A stretch of 32,240 bases of DNA from Candidatus Margulisiibacteriota bacterium (GTDB lineage: Bacteria; Margulisbacteria; WOR-1; O2-12-FULL-45-9; XYB2-FULL-48-7): positions 1 to 32,240 of the forward strand of contig JAHJKL010000012.1 in assembly GCA_018822365.1 (NCBI GenBank). Reading direction: 5' to 3'. The translations under genes and the position numbers were made by a program. This document shows positions 7,902 to 15,516 of the stretch, in pieces; the first letter of the stretch is position 1, and the number at the start of each line of letters is the position of its first letter. A model generated the notes under the pieces. It did not search any database and was not told the DNA's origin. It was given only the letters and a program-made list of their open reading frames with translations.

Positions 7902-7924
7902 AAAAGCCCGCCTTGAGGGCGGGC
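7902..7924 (-). terminator. Leader hairpin: terminator or attenuator ahead of the 1285-aa gene
   Basis: On the minus strand GCCCGCC pairs perfectly with GGCGGGC (7918-7924 with 7906-7912, loop CTCAA) and is followed by TTTTAG. It ends only about 25 nt before the start codon of the 1285-aa gene at 7878. There is no confident minus-strand gene upstream for it to terminate, so it may attenuate the operon. Confidence 0.6.
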
Positions 7925-8180
7925 CTGTTATTTGGCATAGAAACGACAAAAATAACCGATCAGTAACAGGCTAACTGAAGGGTCATTTGGATGACTCTCA
8001 TAAGTATTATCGTTAATTGAGGGGGGGAACTTGCATAAATACGAGAAATAGTCTTGACAGCTATAGGGAAATATGATCCAGCTTTTTTTAAGATTAATAC
8101 TTTTCATAAAGCTTCTTATGGGCCGTTGTCTGGAATGGTACAACTTTGGGGGTAGAAGCGCAATGGGGAGGTCTTGTAAC

Positions 8181-8234
8181 CAGCAGCTAAACGCTGCGGT
8201 TATCAGGTATATTAACCGCGACGTTTAGTCGCGG
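8181..8234. repeat. REP-like double palindrome
   Basis: Two small hairpins sit side by side: GCAGC-taaac-GCTGC (8183-8197) and CCGCGAC-gttta-GTCGCGG (8216-8234). Their arms also pair with each other, because TAAACG..GCGGTTA (8188-8202) is complementary to TTAACCGC..CGTTTA (8212-8227) apart from two central mismatches. This paired layout resembles REP/BIME units mobilised by IS200/IS605-like transposases. No transposase is present in the window. Confidence 0.6.
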
Positions 8235-8296
8235 GGAATTAAAAAAAAGTCGCGGGATAATAAATTTATGCGGGGTAATTTAGGATAATGGCGGGG
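8231..8296 (+). repeat. Four iterated GCGGGR motifs upstream of the helicase promoter
   Basis: GCGGGG or GCGGGA followed by an A/T-rich stretch starts at 8231, 8252, 8270 and 8291, at 18-21 bp spacing (about two helical turns). The last copy abuts the -35 hexamer of the helicase gene. It may be a protein-binding array or decayed repeat; function unknown. Confidence 0.5.
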
Positions 8297-8325
8297 TTAA
8301 GAAAAAAGGGGTGAGGGTGTATAAT
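8297..8325 (+). promoter_or_regulatory. Promoter of the helicase gene, giving a leaderless mRNA
   Basis: TTAAGA (8297-8302), a 17-nt spacer and a perfect TATAAT (8320-8325) lie directly before the ATG at 8333. The start of transcription would fall at or next to the ATG. No Shine-Dalgarno is present. Confidence 0.65.
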
Positions 8326-8332
8326 AAACCCC

Positions 8333-11290
8333 ATGCCCACCGACATCCTAACCGGGCTCAACCCCGAACAAGCGGCCGCGGTGACCCATAAAAAGGGGCC
8401 GCTCCTGATCGTGGCCGGGGCGGGGACCGGGAAGACGACGGTCATTACCCGCCGGATCGCCTGGCTGATCGCGGAAAAACTGGCCAAGCCGGGGGAGATC
8501 CTGGCGTTGACCTTTACCGACAAAGCGGCCAGCGAAATGGAAGCACGGGTCGATATGTTGGTCCCATACGGTTACATTGATGTCTCCATTTCGACCTTTC
8601 ACGCTTTTGGCGACCGGATCCTGCGCGACCATGCTCTTGACCTGGGCCTTCGGCCTGATTACCGGGTTCTCTCCCGTGCCGAACAGGTTGTCTTTTTCCG
8701 CGAACATCTTTTTGATTTTCCCTTGAAGCATTTTCTCTCTCTGGGGGACCCGACCAAACACATAGAAGCGCTTATCGGGGTGATTAGCCGGGCGAAGGAC
8801 GAGGATATTACGCCGGAGGAGTATGTGGAATGGGCGGAGGCAAAGGGAAGGCATCAGGGCATCAAGGGATCAAGGGCTGTTAAGACCTCGATTCCTCGAT
8901 CCCTTGATCCCTCTCTTGAGTTTGAAAAGCAACTCGAGATCGCGCTGGTTTATAAAAAATACCAGGAGTTTAAGGCGCAAAAAGGGTTTCTTGACTTTGG
9001 CGACCAGGTGTCGCTGACCCTGAAGCTGTTCCGCCAGCACCCCGATATCCTCAAAGAATTGCGTAACCGCTATAAATATATTTTAGTCGACGAATTTCAG
9101 GACACAAATTTCGCCCAGTTTGAACAGCTCAAGTTGCTTGCTCCTAAAAAAGCGAACGTCACCGTTGTGGCTGACGATGACCAGGCGATCTATCGCTTTC
9201 GCGGCGCGGCGGTTAACAACGTCCTTGGTTTTGAGGGCCATTATAAACAGAGCAGGAAGATCGTTCTGACCAGGAACTACCGCTCGACCCAGCTGATCCT
9301 CGACACCTCCCGCCGCTTGATCAAACATAACGATCCGGAGCGACTCGAGGTCAAAGCGGGGATCGATAAACGGCTGGTCGCTGAAAGTAAAGAAGCGGGC
9401 CAGCCGGTCCAGCATCTTCACTTTGATACCGCCTCTTCGGAAGCCGATTGGGTCGCCCGGACGATCAAAGAAAAGTTTGACGCCGGGAATTACAAATACC
9501 GCGATTTTGCCATCCTGACCCGCTCCAACGCCGATGCCGAGCTTTTCCGCCAGTCGCTCAATATGTTGAGTATACCGTTTGTTTTTTCCGGCGGAGGAGG
9601 ATTGTATGTCCATTCAGAGGTCCGCCTGGCGGTCTCTTTTCTCCGGGTCATCGGCGACCTGACCGACTCAAAGGCGCTTTATCACCTGGTGGTCTCCGAC
9701 CTTTACCAGCTTGATCCGCTCGACCTGCAGAAACTAAACACTTTTGCCAGCCGGCGCAACTACACTTTGCATCACGTTTTTGCCAACCTGGAAAAAGCGG
9801 GAGTTCCCAGCTCCGGTTTCGAGGTCCTCTCTGATATTGGGGAAAAGAGCCGGAAAGTGGCGGCCCGATTAATGGGAGATATCAACTATTACGTCGATTT
9901 TGCCAAAGACAAAACGACCGGCGAAGTCCTCTACCAGTTCTTAAAAAAATCCGGTTATCTGGCCGGCCTGACCAAGGTCCAAAGCCAGGAGAATGAGGGG
10001 CGGATCAGGAACCTGGCCAAATTTTTTGATAAGGTCCGGGAGTTCAAGGAGGTCGCCGACCACGACCGGGTCAGCGAATTTGTAAAGTACCTCAATATTC
10101 TTAAAGAGGCGGGGGATGACCCGGAATCGTCCCAGCCCGATATTGACGCCGACGCGGTCAGTCTGCTGACGGTCCATAAATCTAAAGGATTGGAGTTCCC
10201 GGTCGTTTTTATGGTTTCGCTGGTCGCCGACAAGTTCCCGGTCAGGAATCGGCGCCAGCCGCTTGACCTCCCCGATGGCGTTTTAAAAGAGAAGCTGCCG
10301 GCCTCCGACCTCCACGTCATGGAAGAGCGCCGTCTTTTTTATGTCGGGATGACCCGGGCGAAAAAAGAGCTCTACCTGACCTCGGCTGTTGATTACGGGG
10401 GAAAACGGGACCGGAAAGTCTCCCAGTTTGTCCTGGAAGCGCTCGATCTGCCGAAAGCCGATCTCTCGGTGGTTAAGCGGCCGCCCCTCAACCAGCTCGA
10501 ACTTTTCGCGCCGAAAGCTGAAACCCCAATTCCGGAGCGGGTTTATGCCCCGGACGAGCTGGTCCAGCTTTCCCACTACCAGATTGACGACTACCTGACC
10601 TGTCCGCAAAAATATAAGTTTGTCCACCTGCTTCGGGTGCCGCTCCTCCCCAACCAGCAGATCATATACGGCTCCGCCCTGCACAAGGCGGTCCAGGCTT
10701 TTTTTACCGCCAAAAAACACGGCCAGAAGTTCGGGGAAAAAGAGCTGCTTGAGGTCTTTACCCACAACTGGTCGCCCGAAGGGTTTATTTCGCGAGCTCA
10801 TGAAGAACAGCGTTTTGCCGCCGGCAAAGGGGCGTTAAAAAACTTTTATGCCGAACAGAAAAAAAACAGCCGCCAGCCCGCTTTTGTTGAAGAGGAATTT
10901 TCGATAAATCAAGACAACATCCAGGTCCGCGGGCGCTATGACCTGGTTGAGCAAATGGGGGATAAGACCTATATTGTCGACTTTAAATCGTCAGATGTCC
11001 GGACCCAGGAGAAAGCGGACAAAAAAGCCAAAGAGAGCCTTCAGCTTTTGATCTACGCCCTGGCCTGGCAAAAGATGTTCGGCAAACTTCCTGACCGGCT
11101 GGAGCTCCATTTCCTGGAGACCGGATTGGTCGGTTCGCTCGAGCCAGAAGAAAAGAACCTGGAAGGGGCGTGGGAAAAAGTGGTGAAGGTGGCCGACGGG
11201 ATCAGAGCGGCTTATTTTCCGCCCAAACCGGGGCCGATAGTATGTAACTACTGTGCTTACAGTGAACTCTGCTCGGCGTCGGCGGCTTAA
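8333..11290 (+). CDS. UvrD/PcrA-family helicase fused to an Fe-S PD-(D/E)XK nuclease
   Basis: This 985-aa protein has superfamily 1A helicase motifs in order: Q-motif region (LNPEQAAAV), Walker A (AGAGTGKTT, about 29-37), TFTDKAASEM, DEFQDTN (Walker B), QAIYRFRG, RNYRST, TVHKSKGLEFPVV and VGMTRAKKELYL. From about residue 755 comes a RecB/Cas4-type nuclease domain: an early Cys in CPQKYKF, GSALHKAVQAFF, GRYDL, VDFKSS (the D..K core) and a final CNYCAYSELC. The four cysteines match the iron-sulfur clamp of AddB/Cas4 nucleases. It likely unwinds and resects DNA ends in break repair. AddAB normally has two subunits; no partner gene is nearby. A palindromic octad repeat (8843-8914) lies within the frame in a linker. 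The start rests on the leaderless promoter. Confidence 0.93.
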   Translation: MPTDILTGLNPEQAAAVTHKKGPLLIVAGAGTGKTTVITRRIAWLIAEKLAKPGEILALTFTDKAASEMEARVDMLVPYGYIDVSISTFHAFGDRILRDHALDLGLRPDYRVLSRAEQVVFFREHLFDFPLKHFLSLGDPTKHIEALIGVISRAKDEDITPEEYVEWAEAKGRHQGIKGSRAVKTSIPRSLDPSLEFEKQLEIALVYKKYQEFKAQKGFLDFGDQVSLTLKLFRQHPDILKELRNRYKYILVDEFQDTNFAQFEQLKLLAPKKANVTVVADDDQAIYRFRGAAVNNVLGFEGHYKQSRKIVLTRNYRSTQLILDTSRRLIKHNDPERLEVKAGIDKRLVAESKEAGQPVQHLHFDTASSEADWVARTIKEKFDAGNYKYRDFAILTRSNADAELFRQSLNMLSIPFVFSGGGGLYVHSEVRLAVSFLRVIGDLTDSKALYHLVVSDLYQLDPLDLQKLNTFASRRNYTLHHVFANLEKAGVPSSGFEVLSDIGEKSRKVAARLMGDINYYVDFAKDKTTGEVLYQFLKKSGYLAGLTKVQSQENEGRIRNLAKFFDKVREFKEVADHDRVSEFVKYLNILKEAGDDPESSQPDIDADAVSLLTVHKSKGLEFPVVFMVSLVADKFPVRNRRQPLDLPDGVLKEKLPASDLHVMEERRLFYVGMTRAKKELYLTSAVDYGGKRDRKVSQFVLEALDLPKADLSVVKRPPLNQLELFAPKAETPIPERVYAPDELVQLSHYQIDDYLTCPQKYKFVHLLRVPLLPNQQIIYGSALHKAVQAFFTAKKHGQKFGEKELLEVFTHNWSPEGFISRAHEEQRFAAGKGALKNFYAEQKKNSRQPAFVEEEFSINQDNIQVRGRYDLVEQMGDKTYIVDFKSSDVRTQEKADKKAKESLQLLIYALAWQKMFGKLPDRLELHFLETGLVGSLEPEEKNLEGAWEKVVKVADGIRAAYFPPKPGPIVCNYCAYSELCSASAA
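8843..8914. repeat. In-frame palindromic octad repeat inside the helicase gene
   Basis: Octads GCATCAGG, GCATCAAG and GGATCAAG run from 8851 to 8874. The 12-mer AGGGATCAAGGG (8865-8876) has an exact inverted copy at 8901-8912, separated by 24 bp. It encodes a polar linker (RHQGIKGS ... PRSLDPS) between helicase motifs without breaking the frame. The octads match a repeat in hemW. Confidence 0.65.
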
Positions 11291-11444
11291 TCGTTAATTA
11301 GTAGTCAGGATTTCTACTAGCTATAATTTTATTCAGCTGCATTTTACAAGGAAAACAACATTAGTTGTACAAGTGCTATATAACGATCCTTATAAGTTGG
11401 TTTGGATTGAGTTCCTACTGATTTTAATGTTTATCTATTTAGTA

Positions 11445-11450
11445 TATAAT
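11445..11450 (+). promoter_or_regulatory. Candidate -10 box for rmuC
   Basis: A perfect TATAAT lies 22 nt before the rmuC ATG, and GGAGGA follows at 11457-11462 as the ribosome site. The -35 region at the expected spacing is poor (TTTTAA), so the promoter is tentative. Confidence 0.4.
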
Positions 11451-11472
11451 TAAGTCGGAGGATAGATTAATT

Positions 11473-12552
11473 ATGGAAATATTCTTATTGAGTGTAATTG
11501 TTGTCTTGCTGGTCGTGCTGGCCGCGGTCTTTTTCCTGCGGAGCCCGGATCACAGCAATTCGCAGAAGCTGATGCTGGATATTATTGAAAGTTTGAGAAA
11601 AGAAGTTTCTGAAACTTCGACAAAAAACAGGCAGGAAGTTCAGCAGAACCTGACTCAAATCAGCGAGCAATTGTCGCGCAGCCTGACCGATTCCTCTCAG
11701 ACCATTCAGAAGCAATTCGCGATGAGCGCAAACATCATAAAGGAGGTCACGGAAAAGCTGACCAAGCTTGATGAAACGAACAAACAGGTTCTCGATTTCT
11801 CCAGCAAGCTCCAGAGCCTAGAGAATATCCTGAGAAACCCGAAACAACGCGGGATCCTTGGCGAATATATTTTGGATACTTTACTGGGGAACGTTCTGGC
11901 TCCCGGCCAATATAAGGCGCAGTACAAGTTCAAGAACGGCGACCTGGTCGATTTTGTGATCGTTTACCGGGACAAGCTTATTCCCATCGACGCGAAGTTT
12001 TCTCTGGAAAAATACAATCGGATCATGGAGGAGAACAATGAAACGGCCAGGGCCCAGCTGGAAAAGGATTTTAAAGTTGACTTGAAGAATAGGATAGATG
12101 AGACTTCAAAATATATTCGGCCGGTGGAAGGAACCACTGACTTTGCTTTTATGTTTATTCCAGCGGAAGGTGTCTTTTATAATTTATTAATGTATAAAGT
12201 TGGGACGCTTCAGGTCTCTTCCCATGACCTGATCGAATATGCCTTTAAAAAGCATGTCATTATTGTTTCGCCGACCACATTTTTCGCTTACTTGGAAACC
12301 GTTATTCATGGGATGAGAGCTTTGCAAACGGAAGAGCACATCAAGGATATTATTAAAAAGGTTAACGAATTAGCGAAACATTTGATTAATTATGAGGAAT
12401 ACATGAAAAAAGTTGGCGGCAGCCTGGGGACGACGGTCAACCAATATAATCAGGCCTACAAGGAATTTGGCAAGATCGACAAAGATATTTATAAAATAAC
12501 GGAAGGGGAATCCGGTGGGTCTGTTGTTCCTGAATTATTGGCTCATAGTTGA
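11473..12552 (+). CDS. rmuC: RmuC family protein
   Basis: This 359-aa protein has an N-terminal membrane anchor (about 3-23), then a long coiled coil rich in Glu/Gln/Ser/Lys (about 30-125), then the RmuC domain. The domain shows RGILGEYILDTLL, the core GDLVDFVIVYRDKLIPIDAKFS, and later FMFIPAEGVFYNLL. RmuC proteins limit recombination at inverted repeats and are thought to be nucleases related to the PD-(D/E)XK fold; the D..IPIDAKF segment is the likely active-site strand. The location would be the inner membrane facing the cytoplasm. It follows the helicase-nuclease gene after 182 bp in which no terminator stands out. A ribosome site GGAGGA lies 10 nt before the ATG. A rmuC gene beside an end-processing nuclease is a sensible DNA-repair pairing, but co-regulation is not shown. 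Confidence 0.92.
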   Translation: MEIFLLSVIVVLLVVLAAVFFLRSPDHSNSQKLMLDIIESLRKEVSETSTKNRQEVQQNLTQISEQLSRSLTDSSQTIQKQFAMSANIIKEVTEKLTKLDETNKQVLDFSSKLQSLENILRNPKQRGILGEYILDTLLGNVLAPGQYKAQYKFKNGDLVDFVIVYRDKLIPIDAKFSLEKYNRIMEENNETARAQLEKDFKVDLKNRIDETSKYIRPVEGTTDFAFMFIPAEGVFYNLLMYKVGTLQVSSHDLIEYAFKKHVIIVSPTTFFAYLETVIHGMRALQTEEHIKDIIKKVNELAKHLINYEEYMKKVGGSLGTTVNQYNQAYKEFGKIDKDIYKITEGESGGSVVPELLAHS

Positions 12553-12588
12553 CATATTTCTTAAATTTGGTAATCTTTGAGTCTAATA

Positions 12589-13632
12589 ATGATGAAAAGA
12601 GCATTTCTGATCGCCATAATCTTGCTTGCCTCCTTTCAATTCGCTTTCGGCTATACTCCGGAAGAGATCAAAGGTTTTCAGACCAGGCTAAATTCCATCC
12701 AGGGCGAGATCAATACATTAAAGACCAAGCTGGCCAGCACGTCCGATACTTCGGCCCGCCAGGACATTGCCGAAGATATTCAGTTCTATACCTTGATGTC
12801 CTCCGACCTGGAAAGAAAGATCAAAGAGAGCGGGAGTGGCGCGGCCGCCACGACCACCACAACTTTGGCCCCGGTAAAAAAAATAACTGATACTGATTCA
12901 GTCCAGATCAAGAAGGACAAACAGCGGTTAGCCGCTTTGATCAAGGAGATCGCCAAATTAAATAAACGTTTTGACCGGGCCAGAAGCAAGACGGAGCAGA
13001 AGAATATCGCGAAGCAGATCCTGGGTTATAAAGCGGAGTCGGCGGCGATCAAGAACCGTTTGTATCCAAAACCAAAAAAGATCGTTGTTCCCGTGGTGTC
13101 TCCGGAAGCTGAAACGCGGGTCAGTCGTATCCTTTCCCTTGAAGCAGAAGATTTTATTGCTCCCCCGCAGGAAGCGGCCGAGTCCGCGGAGCGGCAAAGG
13201 TTTTTGCATTCAGTTGGGTTAAGCGGTGGGTTTTTTGGCGGATCGACCAGCTTGCTTGGCGGTGTCCGCTTTCCGTTAAAACTGATTTTTGGCCCCGCGC
13301 TGACAACGGTTAGATTGGGGGCGGGGCTGGCGCAAAGCCGCGATGCCGGGCTCCGTTATTATCCGGTCAACTTTGACCTTCTCTTTTGCTTTCCACCAGG
13401 TTGGTTTACCGGGACCGATAACTATATTGGCTTTGGACTGAATTATGTGGCAGCCACCTCTCTTGGCAAGACAGGGACACTTGGCGGAGAACTTTTTTAC
13501 GGGGTGGAGAGCGAAGGGTTTGGGGGGACGGTATTTGGCGAGATCGGGTACGCGATCCTGCGGACCGGTTTTTCCCCGAGCCATAAAGGAGCGACTGTTC
13601 TTGTTGGTTTACGTAAAGTCCTTGGCCGATAA
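12589..13632 (+). CDS. Secreted coiled-coil / beta-barrel-like protein, paralogue 1
   Basis: About 347 aa from ATG 12589; ATG 12592 is also possible, and the upstream TTG at 12577 is unlikely. A signal peptide (KRAFLIAIILLASFQFAFG) is followed by a charged coiled coil (about 20-80), a Thr-rich linker (TTTTTLAP), a second helical segment, and from about residue 205 a Gly/aromatic alternating domain typical of small outer-membrane barrels. The C-terminal part (DNYIGFGLNY, GGELFYGVES, FGEIGYAILRTGF) aligns with the next gene (DSYVGGGLNY, GAQVYYGMMF, FEIGWGAIRAN), so the two are paralogues. It probably sits in the periplasm/outer membrane; function unknown. No good Shine-Dalgarno is visible. A TTGACA at 12549 within the end of rmuC, with a weak -10, may drive it. 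Confidence 0.8.
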   Translation: MMKRAFLIAIILLASFQFAFGYTPEEIKGFQTRLNSIQGEINTLKTKLASTSDTSARQDIAEDIQFYTLMSSDLERKIKESGSGAAATTTTTLAPVKKITDTDSVQIKKDKQRLAALIKEIAKLNKRFDRARSKTEQKNIAKQILGYKAESAAIKNRLYPKPKKIVVPVVSPEAETRVSRILSLEAEDFIAPPQEAAESAERQRFLHSVGLSGGFFGGSTSLLGGVRFPLKLIFGPALTTVRLGAGLAQSRDAGLRYYPVNFDLLFCFPPGWFTGTDNYIGFGLNYVAATSLGKTGTLGGELFYGVESEGFGGTVFGEIGYAILRTGFSPSHKGATVLVGLRKVLGR

Positions 13633-13647
13633 GGAAAAAATCGGCTA

Positions 13648-13675
13648 TTGACAAAAAAGCGGTGACTGTTAGAAT
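13648..13675 (+). promoter_or_regulatory. Promoter for the second barrel-like protein
   Basis: Perfect TTGACA (13648-13653), a 16-nt spacer and TAGAAT (13670-13675). The predicted leader of about 33 nt carries AGGAGGTG (13699-13706), 8 nt before the ATG. Both signals are strong, suggesting high expression. Confidence 0.75.
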
Positions 13676-13714
13676 TTACACAGGAAACGAAACAAAAAAG
13701 GAGGTGAAACAATA

Positions 13715-14533
13715 ATGAAGAAATTTGTTATTTATCTTTTCGTAGTGGCTTTCGTCGCTTCATTTGCCACAGTTGCTTTCGGCCGCACTCTTGAAGAAGA
13801 GAAACAAGCGGTCCGTGACTACCTGAAAGTAGTTGATGCCAAAATCATCAAATACCGGAAGGCAGGGAACAAGGCCAAAATGACCCAGTTGCAAGCCGAG
13901 AAAAAAGGCACACTGGCTCGTTGGGAAAAACTGAAGGCACAGATGGAAGCGGCTCCTACACCACCACCACCGCCACCACCGCCACCACCACCAGCGCCGA
14001 TCAGCGTCAAACCTGCTCCGGCACCGATGGCTGGATTGTTCGGTTGGGGCCTTAAATCCGATATTGCCGGCATCTACATGATGACTGGTAAAGGTAAGAT
14101 CAGCGGAGGTTTAGCACTCAGAGGGGACATCGTTCTCGATGACCCAATGGCGCTTGGCTCCATGATCGGTATGTCGGCTAACGCCGTCAACTACAAACTC
14201 GGTTTAGGTGGTCTGTACGGTGTTGATATCAACGGCAACAGGATCAAAGCGATCCCTGTTTTCGCCGATGTTATCCTAAACATCCCTGCAGACGCGATGG
14301 GCGGTATTGACTCATATGTCGGTGGAGGCTTGAACTACACCGTCTACGGGTCAGGTCAAACCAGCGGGTCCTATGGCGCTCAGGTCTATTATGGCATGAT
14401 GTTCGACCTCGGACTTGGACTTGGTAAGACTGCGTTTGAAATCGGTTGGGGCGCGATCAGAGCTAACGGTGCTACACCGACTCTATCGTCCAAAGGTTTC
14501 ACACTGTCTGTTTGCCAGCCAGTTGTATTATAA
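13715..14533 (+). CDS. Secreted coiled-coil / polyproline / beta-barrel-like protein, paralogue 2
   Basis: This 272-aa protein has a signal peptide (KKFVIYLFVVAFVASFATVAFG), then a basic helical coiled coil (about 24-75). An uninterrupted run of 11 prolines follows at about 84-94, with further Pro/Ala to about 107. The rest is a Gly-rich, alternating barrel-like domain to the C-terminus. The last domain aligns with the preceding gene. The architecture (short helical periplasmic part, stiff proline spacer, barrel) suggests an outer-membrane protein whose N-terminus reaches the cell wall; that is inference. The proline tract is coded by CCA/CCG triplets and would need elongation factor P for smooth translation. 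Strong promoter, strong ribosome site and a dedicated terminator indicate an abundant monocistronic product. No named family is recognised. Confidence 0.85.
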   Translation: MKKFVIYLFVVAFVASFATVAFGRTLEEEKQAVRDYLKVVDAKIIKYRKAGNKAKMTQLQAEKKGTLARWEKLKAQMEAAPTPPPPPPPPPPPAPISVKPAPAPMAGLFGWGLKSDIAGIYMMTGKGKISGGLALRGDIVLDDPMALGSMIGMSANAVNYKLGLGGLYGVDINGNRIKAIPVFADVILNIPADAMGGIDSYVGGGLNYTVYGSGQTSGSYGAQVYYGMMFDLGLGLGKTAFEIGWGAIRANGATPTLSSKGFTLSVCQPVVL

Positions 14534-14576
14534 AGAGCGGGGCCCCCATAATTTTAAAGAGAACTTGGATACTTTA

Positions 14577-14601
14577 AGAGGAGGGGGCCTCCTCTTTTTT
14601 T
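14577..14601 (+). terminator. Intrinsic terminator after the barrel-like gene
   Basis: AGAGGAGG (14577-14584) pairs with CCTCCTCT (14588-14595) around a GGG loop and runs into seven T residues (14595-14601). It lies about 45 nt after the stop codon. Confidence 0.85.
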
Positions 14602-14606
14602 ATGAG

Positions 14607-14799
14607 AATCACTAATTGAAGGAACTCGAATAAGCCCTAATGGGATTAAGCGTGAATAACGCTAATCAACACTAATAATCGCGAATTTCGGAATATTTAA
14701 TTAAGATAGTAATTAGCGTCAATTTGAGTGATTAGCGGAATTAGGGAGTTGGTTATTAGGGTTCATTAGCGATTGGATAATTAGAGACAATTAGTGATT
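14607..14799. repeat. 193-bp element with 12-bp terminal inverted repeats
   Basis: AATCACTAATTG (14607-14618) is an exact inverted copy of CAATTAGTGATT (14788-14799). The left half is filled with CTAAT words and the right half with ATTAG words (at least five in each), so the element is a long degenerate palindrome with about 10-bp internal periodicity. It fills the gap between the terminator and the 3' end of rsmE. No target duplication is obvious and no ORF lies inside. It resembles a non-autonomous palindromic element. Confidence 0.6.
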
Positions 14800-14814
14800 T
14801 CCTTCTTAGCTCTT

Positions 14815-15516
14815 CTATTTATCTTCCAGCTCATAGCTAATCGCCGCCAGGCTGGCGAGCCCGGCTGTTTCGCTACGCAGGATCCGTTTTCCCAGGCTAA
14901 CCGCTTTGAAACCGGCTTTGACCGCCAGGTCAACCTCCTGACGGCTGAAGCCACCTTCCGGACCGATCAGAAGCAGGATCGAATCGGGCAGGCCTTTTAA
15001 AACTTCTTTCAGGGTTAAACTCTTTTCCAGCTCCCAGGGGATCAGACAAAGCTCATATTGCTCTCCGAGTTTAATAACTTCTTCAAGCTGGAGCGGGGTG
15101 ACGATTTCCGGGATAACTCCCCGGCCGGATTGTTCCGCCGCTTCTTTGGCCAGCTTGCGCCAGCGGTCCAGTTTTGCCTGTTTGGGGATGGTTCGTTCGG
15201 TCAGCATCGGGATGATCCTGGCCGCTCCCAGCTCGGTGCATTTTTCGACGATAAAATCCATTTTTTGCCCTTTGGTCAGCGCCTGGGCGAGGGTGACCTT
15301 GATCTTGAGTTCGCTCTCAACTTTTTTTCGGCCAATGATCTGGGTGGTGATGATCTCTTTACTGACCTTTTCGATCCTGACCTGGTAGACAAAACCGTGT
15401 CCGTCAAAAAGTTCCAAATCGTCACCCGGCTTTAAGCGGAGGACATCTTTAACGTAATGGAGGTCGCTCCCGCTGATATTGGGGAATTCCTCTTTGGGGA
15501 CAAAAAGCCGGTGCAT
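14815..15516 (-). CDS. rsmE: 16S rRNA (uracil-1498-N3)-methyltransferase RsmE
   Basis: This 233-aa SPOUT-class methyltransferase methylates U1498 of 16S rRNA in the decoding region. The N-terminal PUA-like domain has HYVKDVLRLKPGD and DGHGFVYQV. The C-terminal SPOUT knot carries the SAM-binding loops LLIGPEGGFSRQEVDLA and SLGKRILRSETA, both diagnostic. Length is normal for the family. Its ATG overlaps the dnaJ stop by one base (TAATG), so translation is coupled and it is the last gene of the CIRCE operon. The link of rsmE to dnaJ is common in bacteria. No clear intrinsic terminator follows on the minus strand; the palindromic 193-bp element lies immediately downstream. Confidence 0.95.
   Translation of the reverse strand: MHRLFVPKEEFPNISGSDLHYVKDVLRLKPGDDLELFDGHGFVYQVRIEKVSKEIITTQIIGRKKVESELKIKVTLAQALTKGQKMDFIVEKCTELGAARIIPMLTERTIPKQAKLDRWRKLAKEAAEQSGRGVIPEIVTPLQLEEVIKLGEQYELCLIPWELEKSLTLKEVLKGLPDSILLLIGPEGGFSRQEVDLAVKAGFKAVSLGKRILRSETAGLASLAAISYELEDK

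Larger units (their letters stand above)
7879..8332. other. 454-bp gap with structured repeats and no confident gene
   Basis: From left to right this gap holds the minus-strand leader hairpin (7902-7924), a doubtful 59-71 codon minus frame (7928-8143), a REP-like paired palindrome (8181-8234), four GCGGGR iterations (8231-8296) and the leaderless promoter of the helicase (8297-8325). No clear promoter for the left gene train could be picked out. Confidence 0.7.

Noticed and set aside
8053-8070. TTGACA followed by TATGAT on the plus strand
   Set aside because: The spacing is only 12 nt, too short for a sigma-70-type promoter.
7928-8143. Minus-strand frame of 71 codons (or 59 from an inner ATG) ending just before the leader hairpin
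   Set aside because: Its end next to a hairpin is suggestive, but it has no good ribosome site or promoter, an odd Tyr/Phe/Cys-rich composition and no recognisable domain. Not called as a gene.
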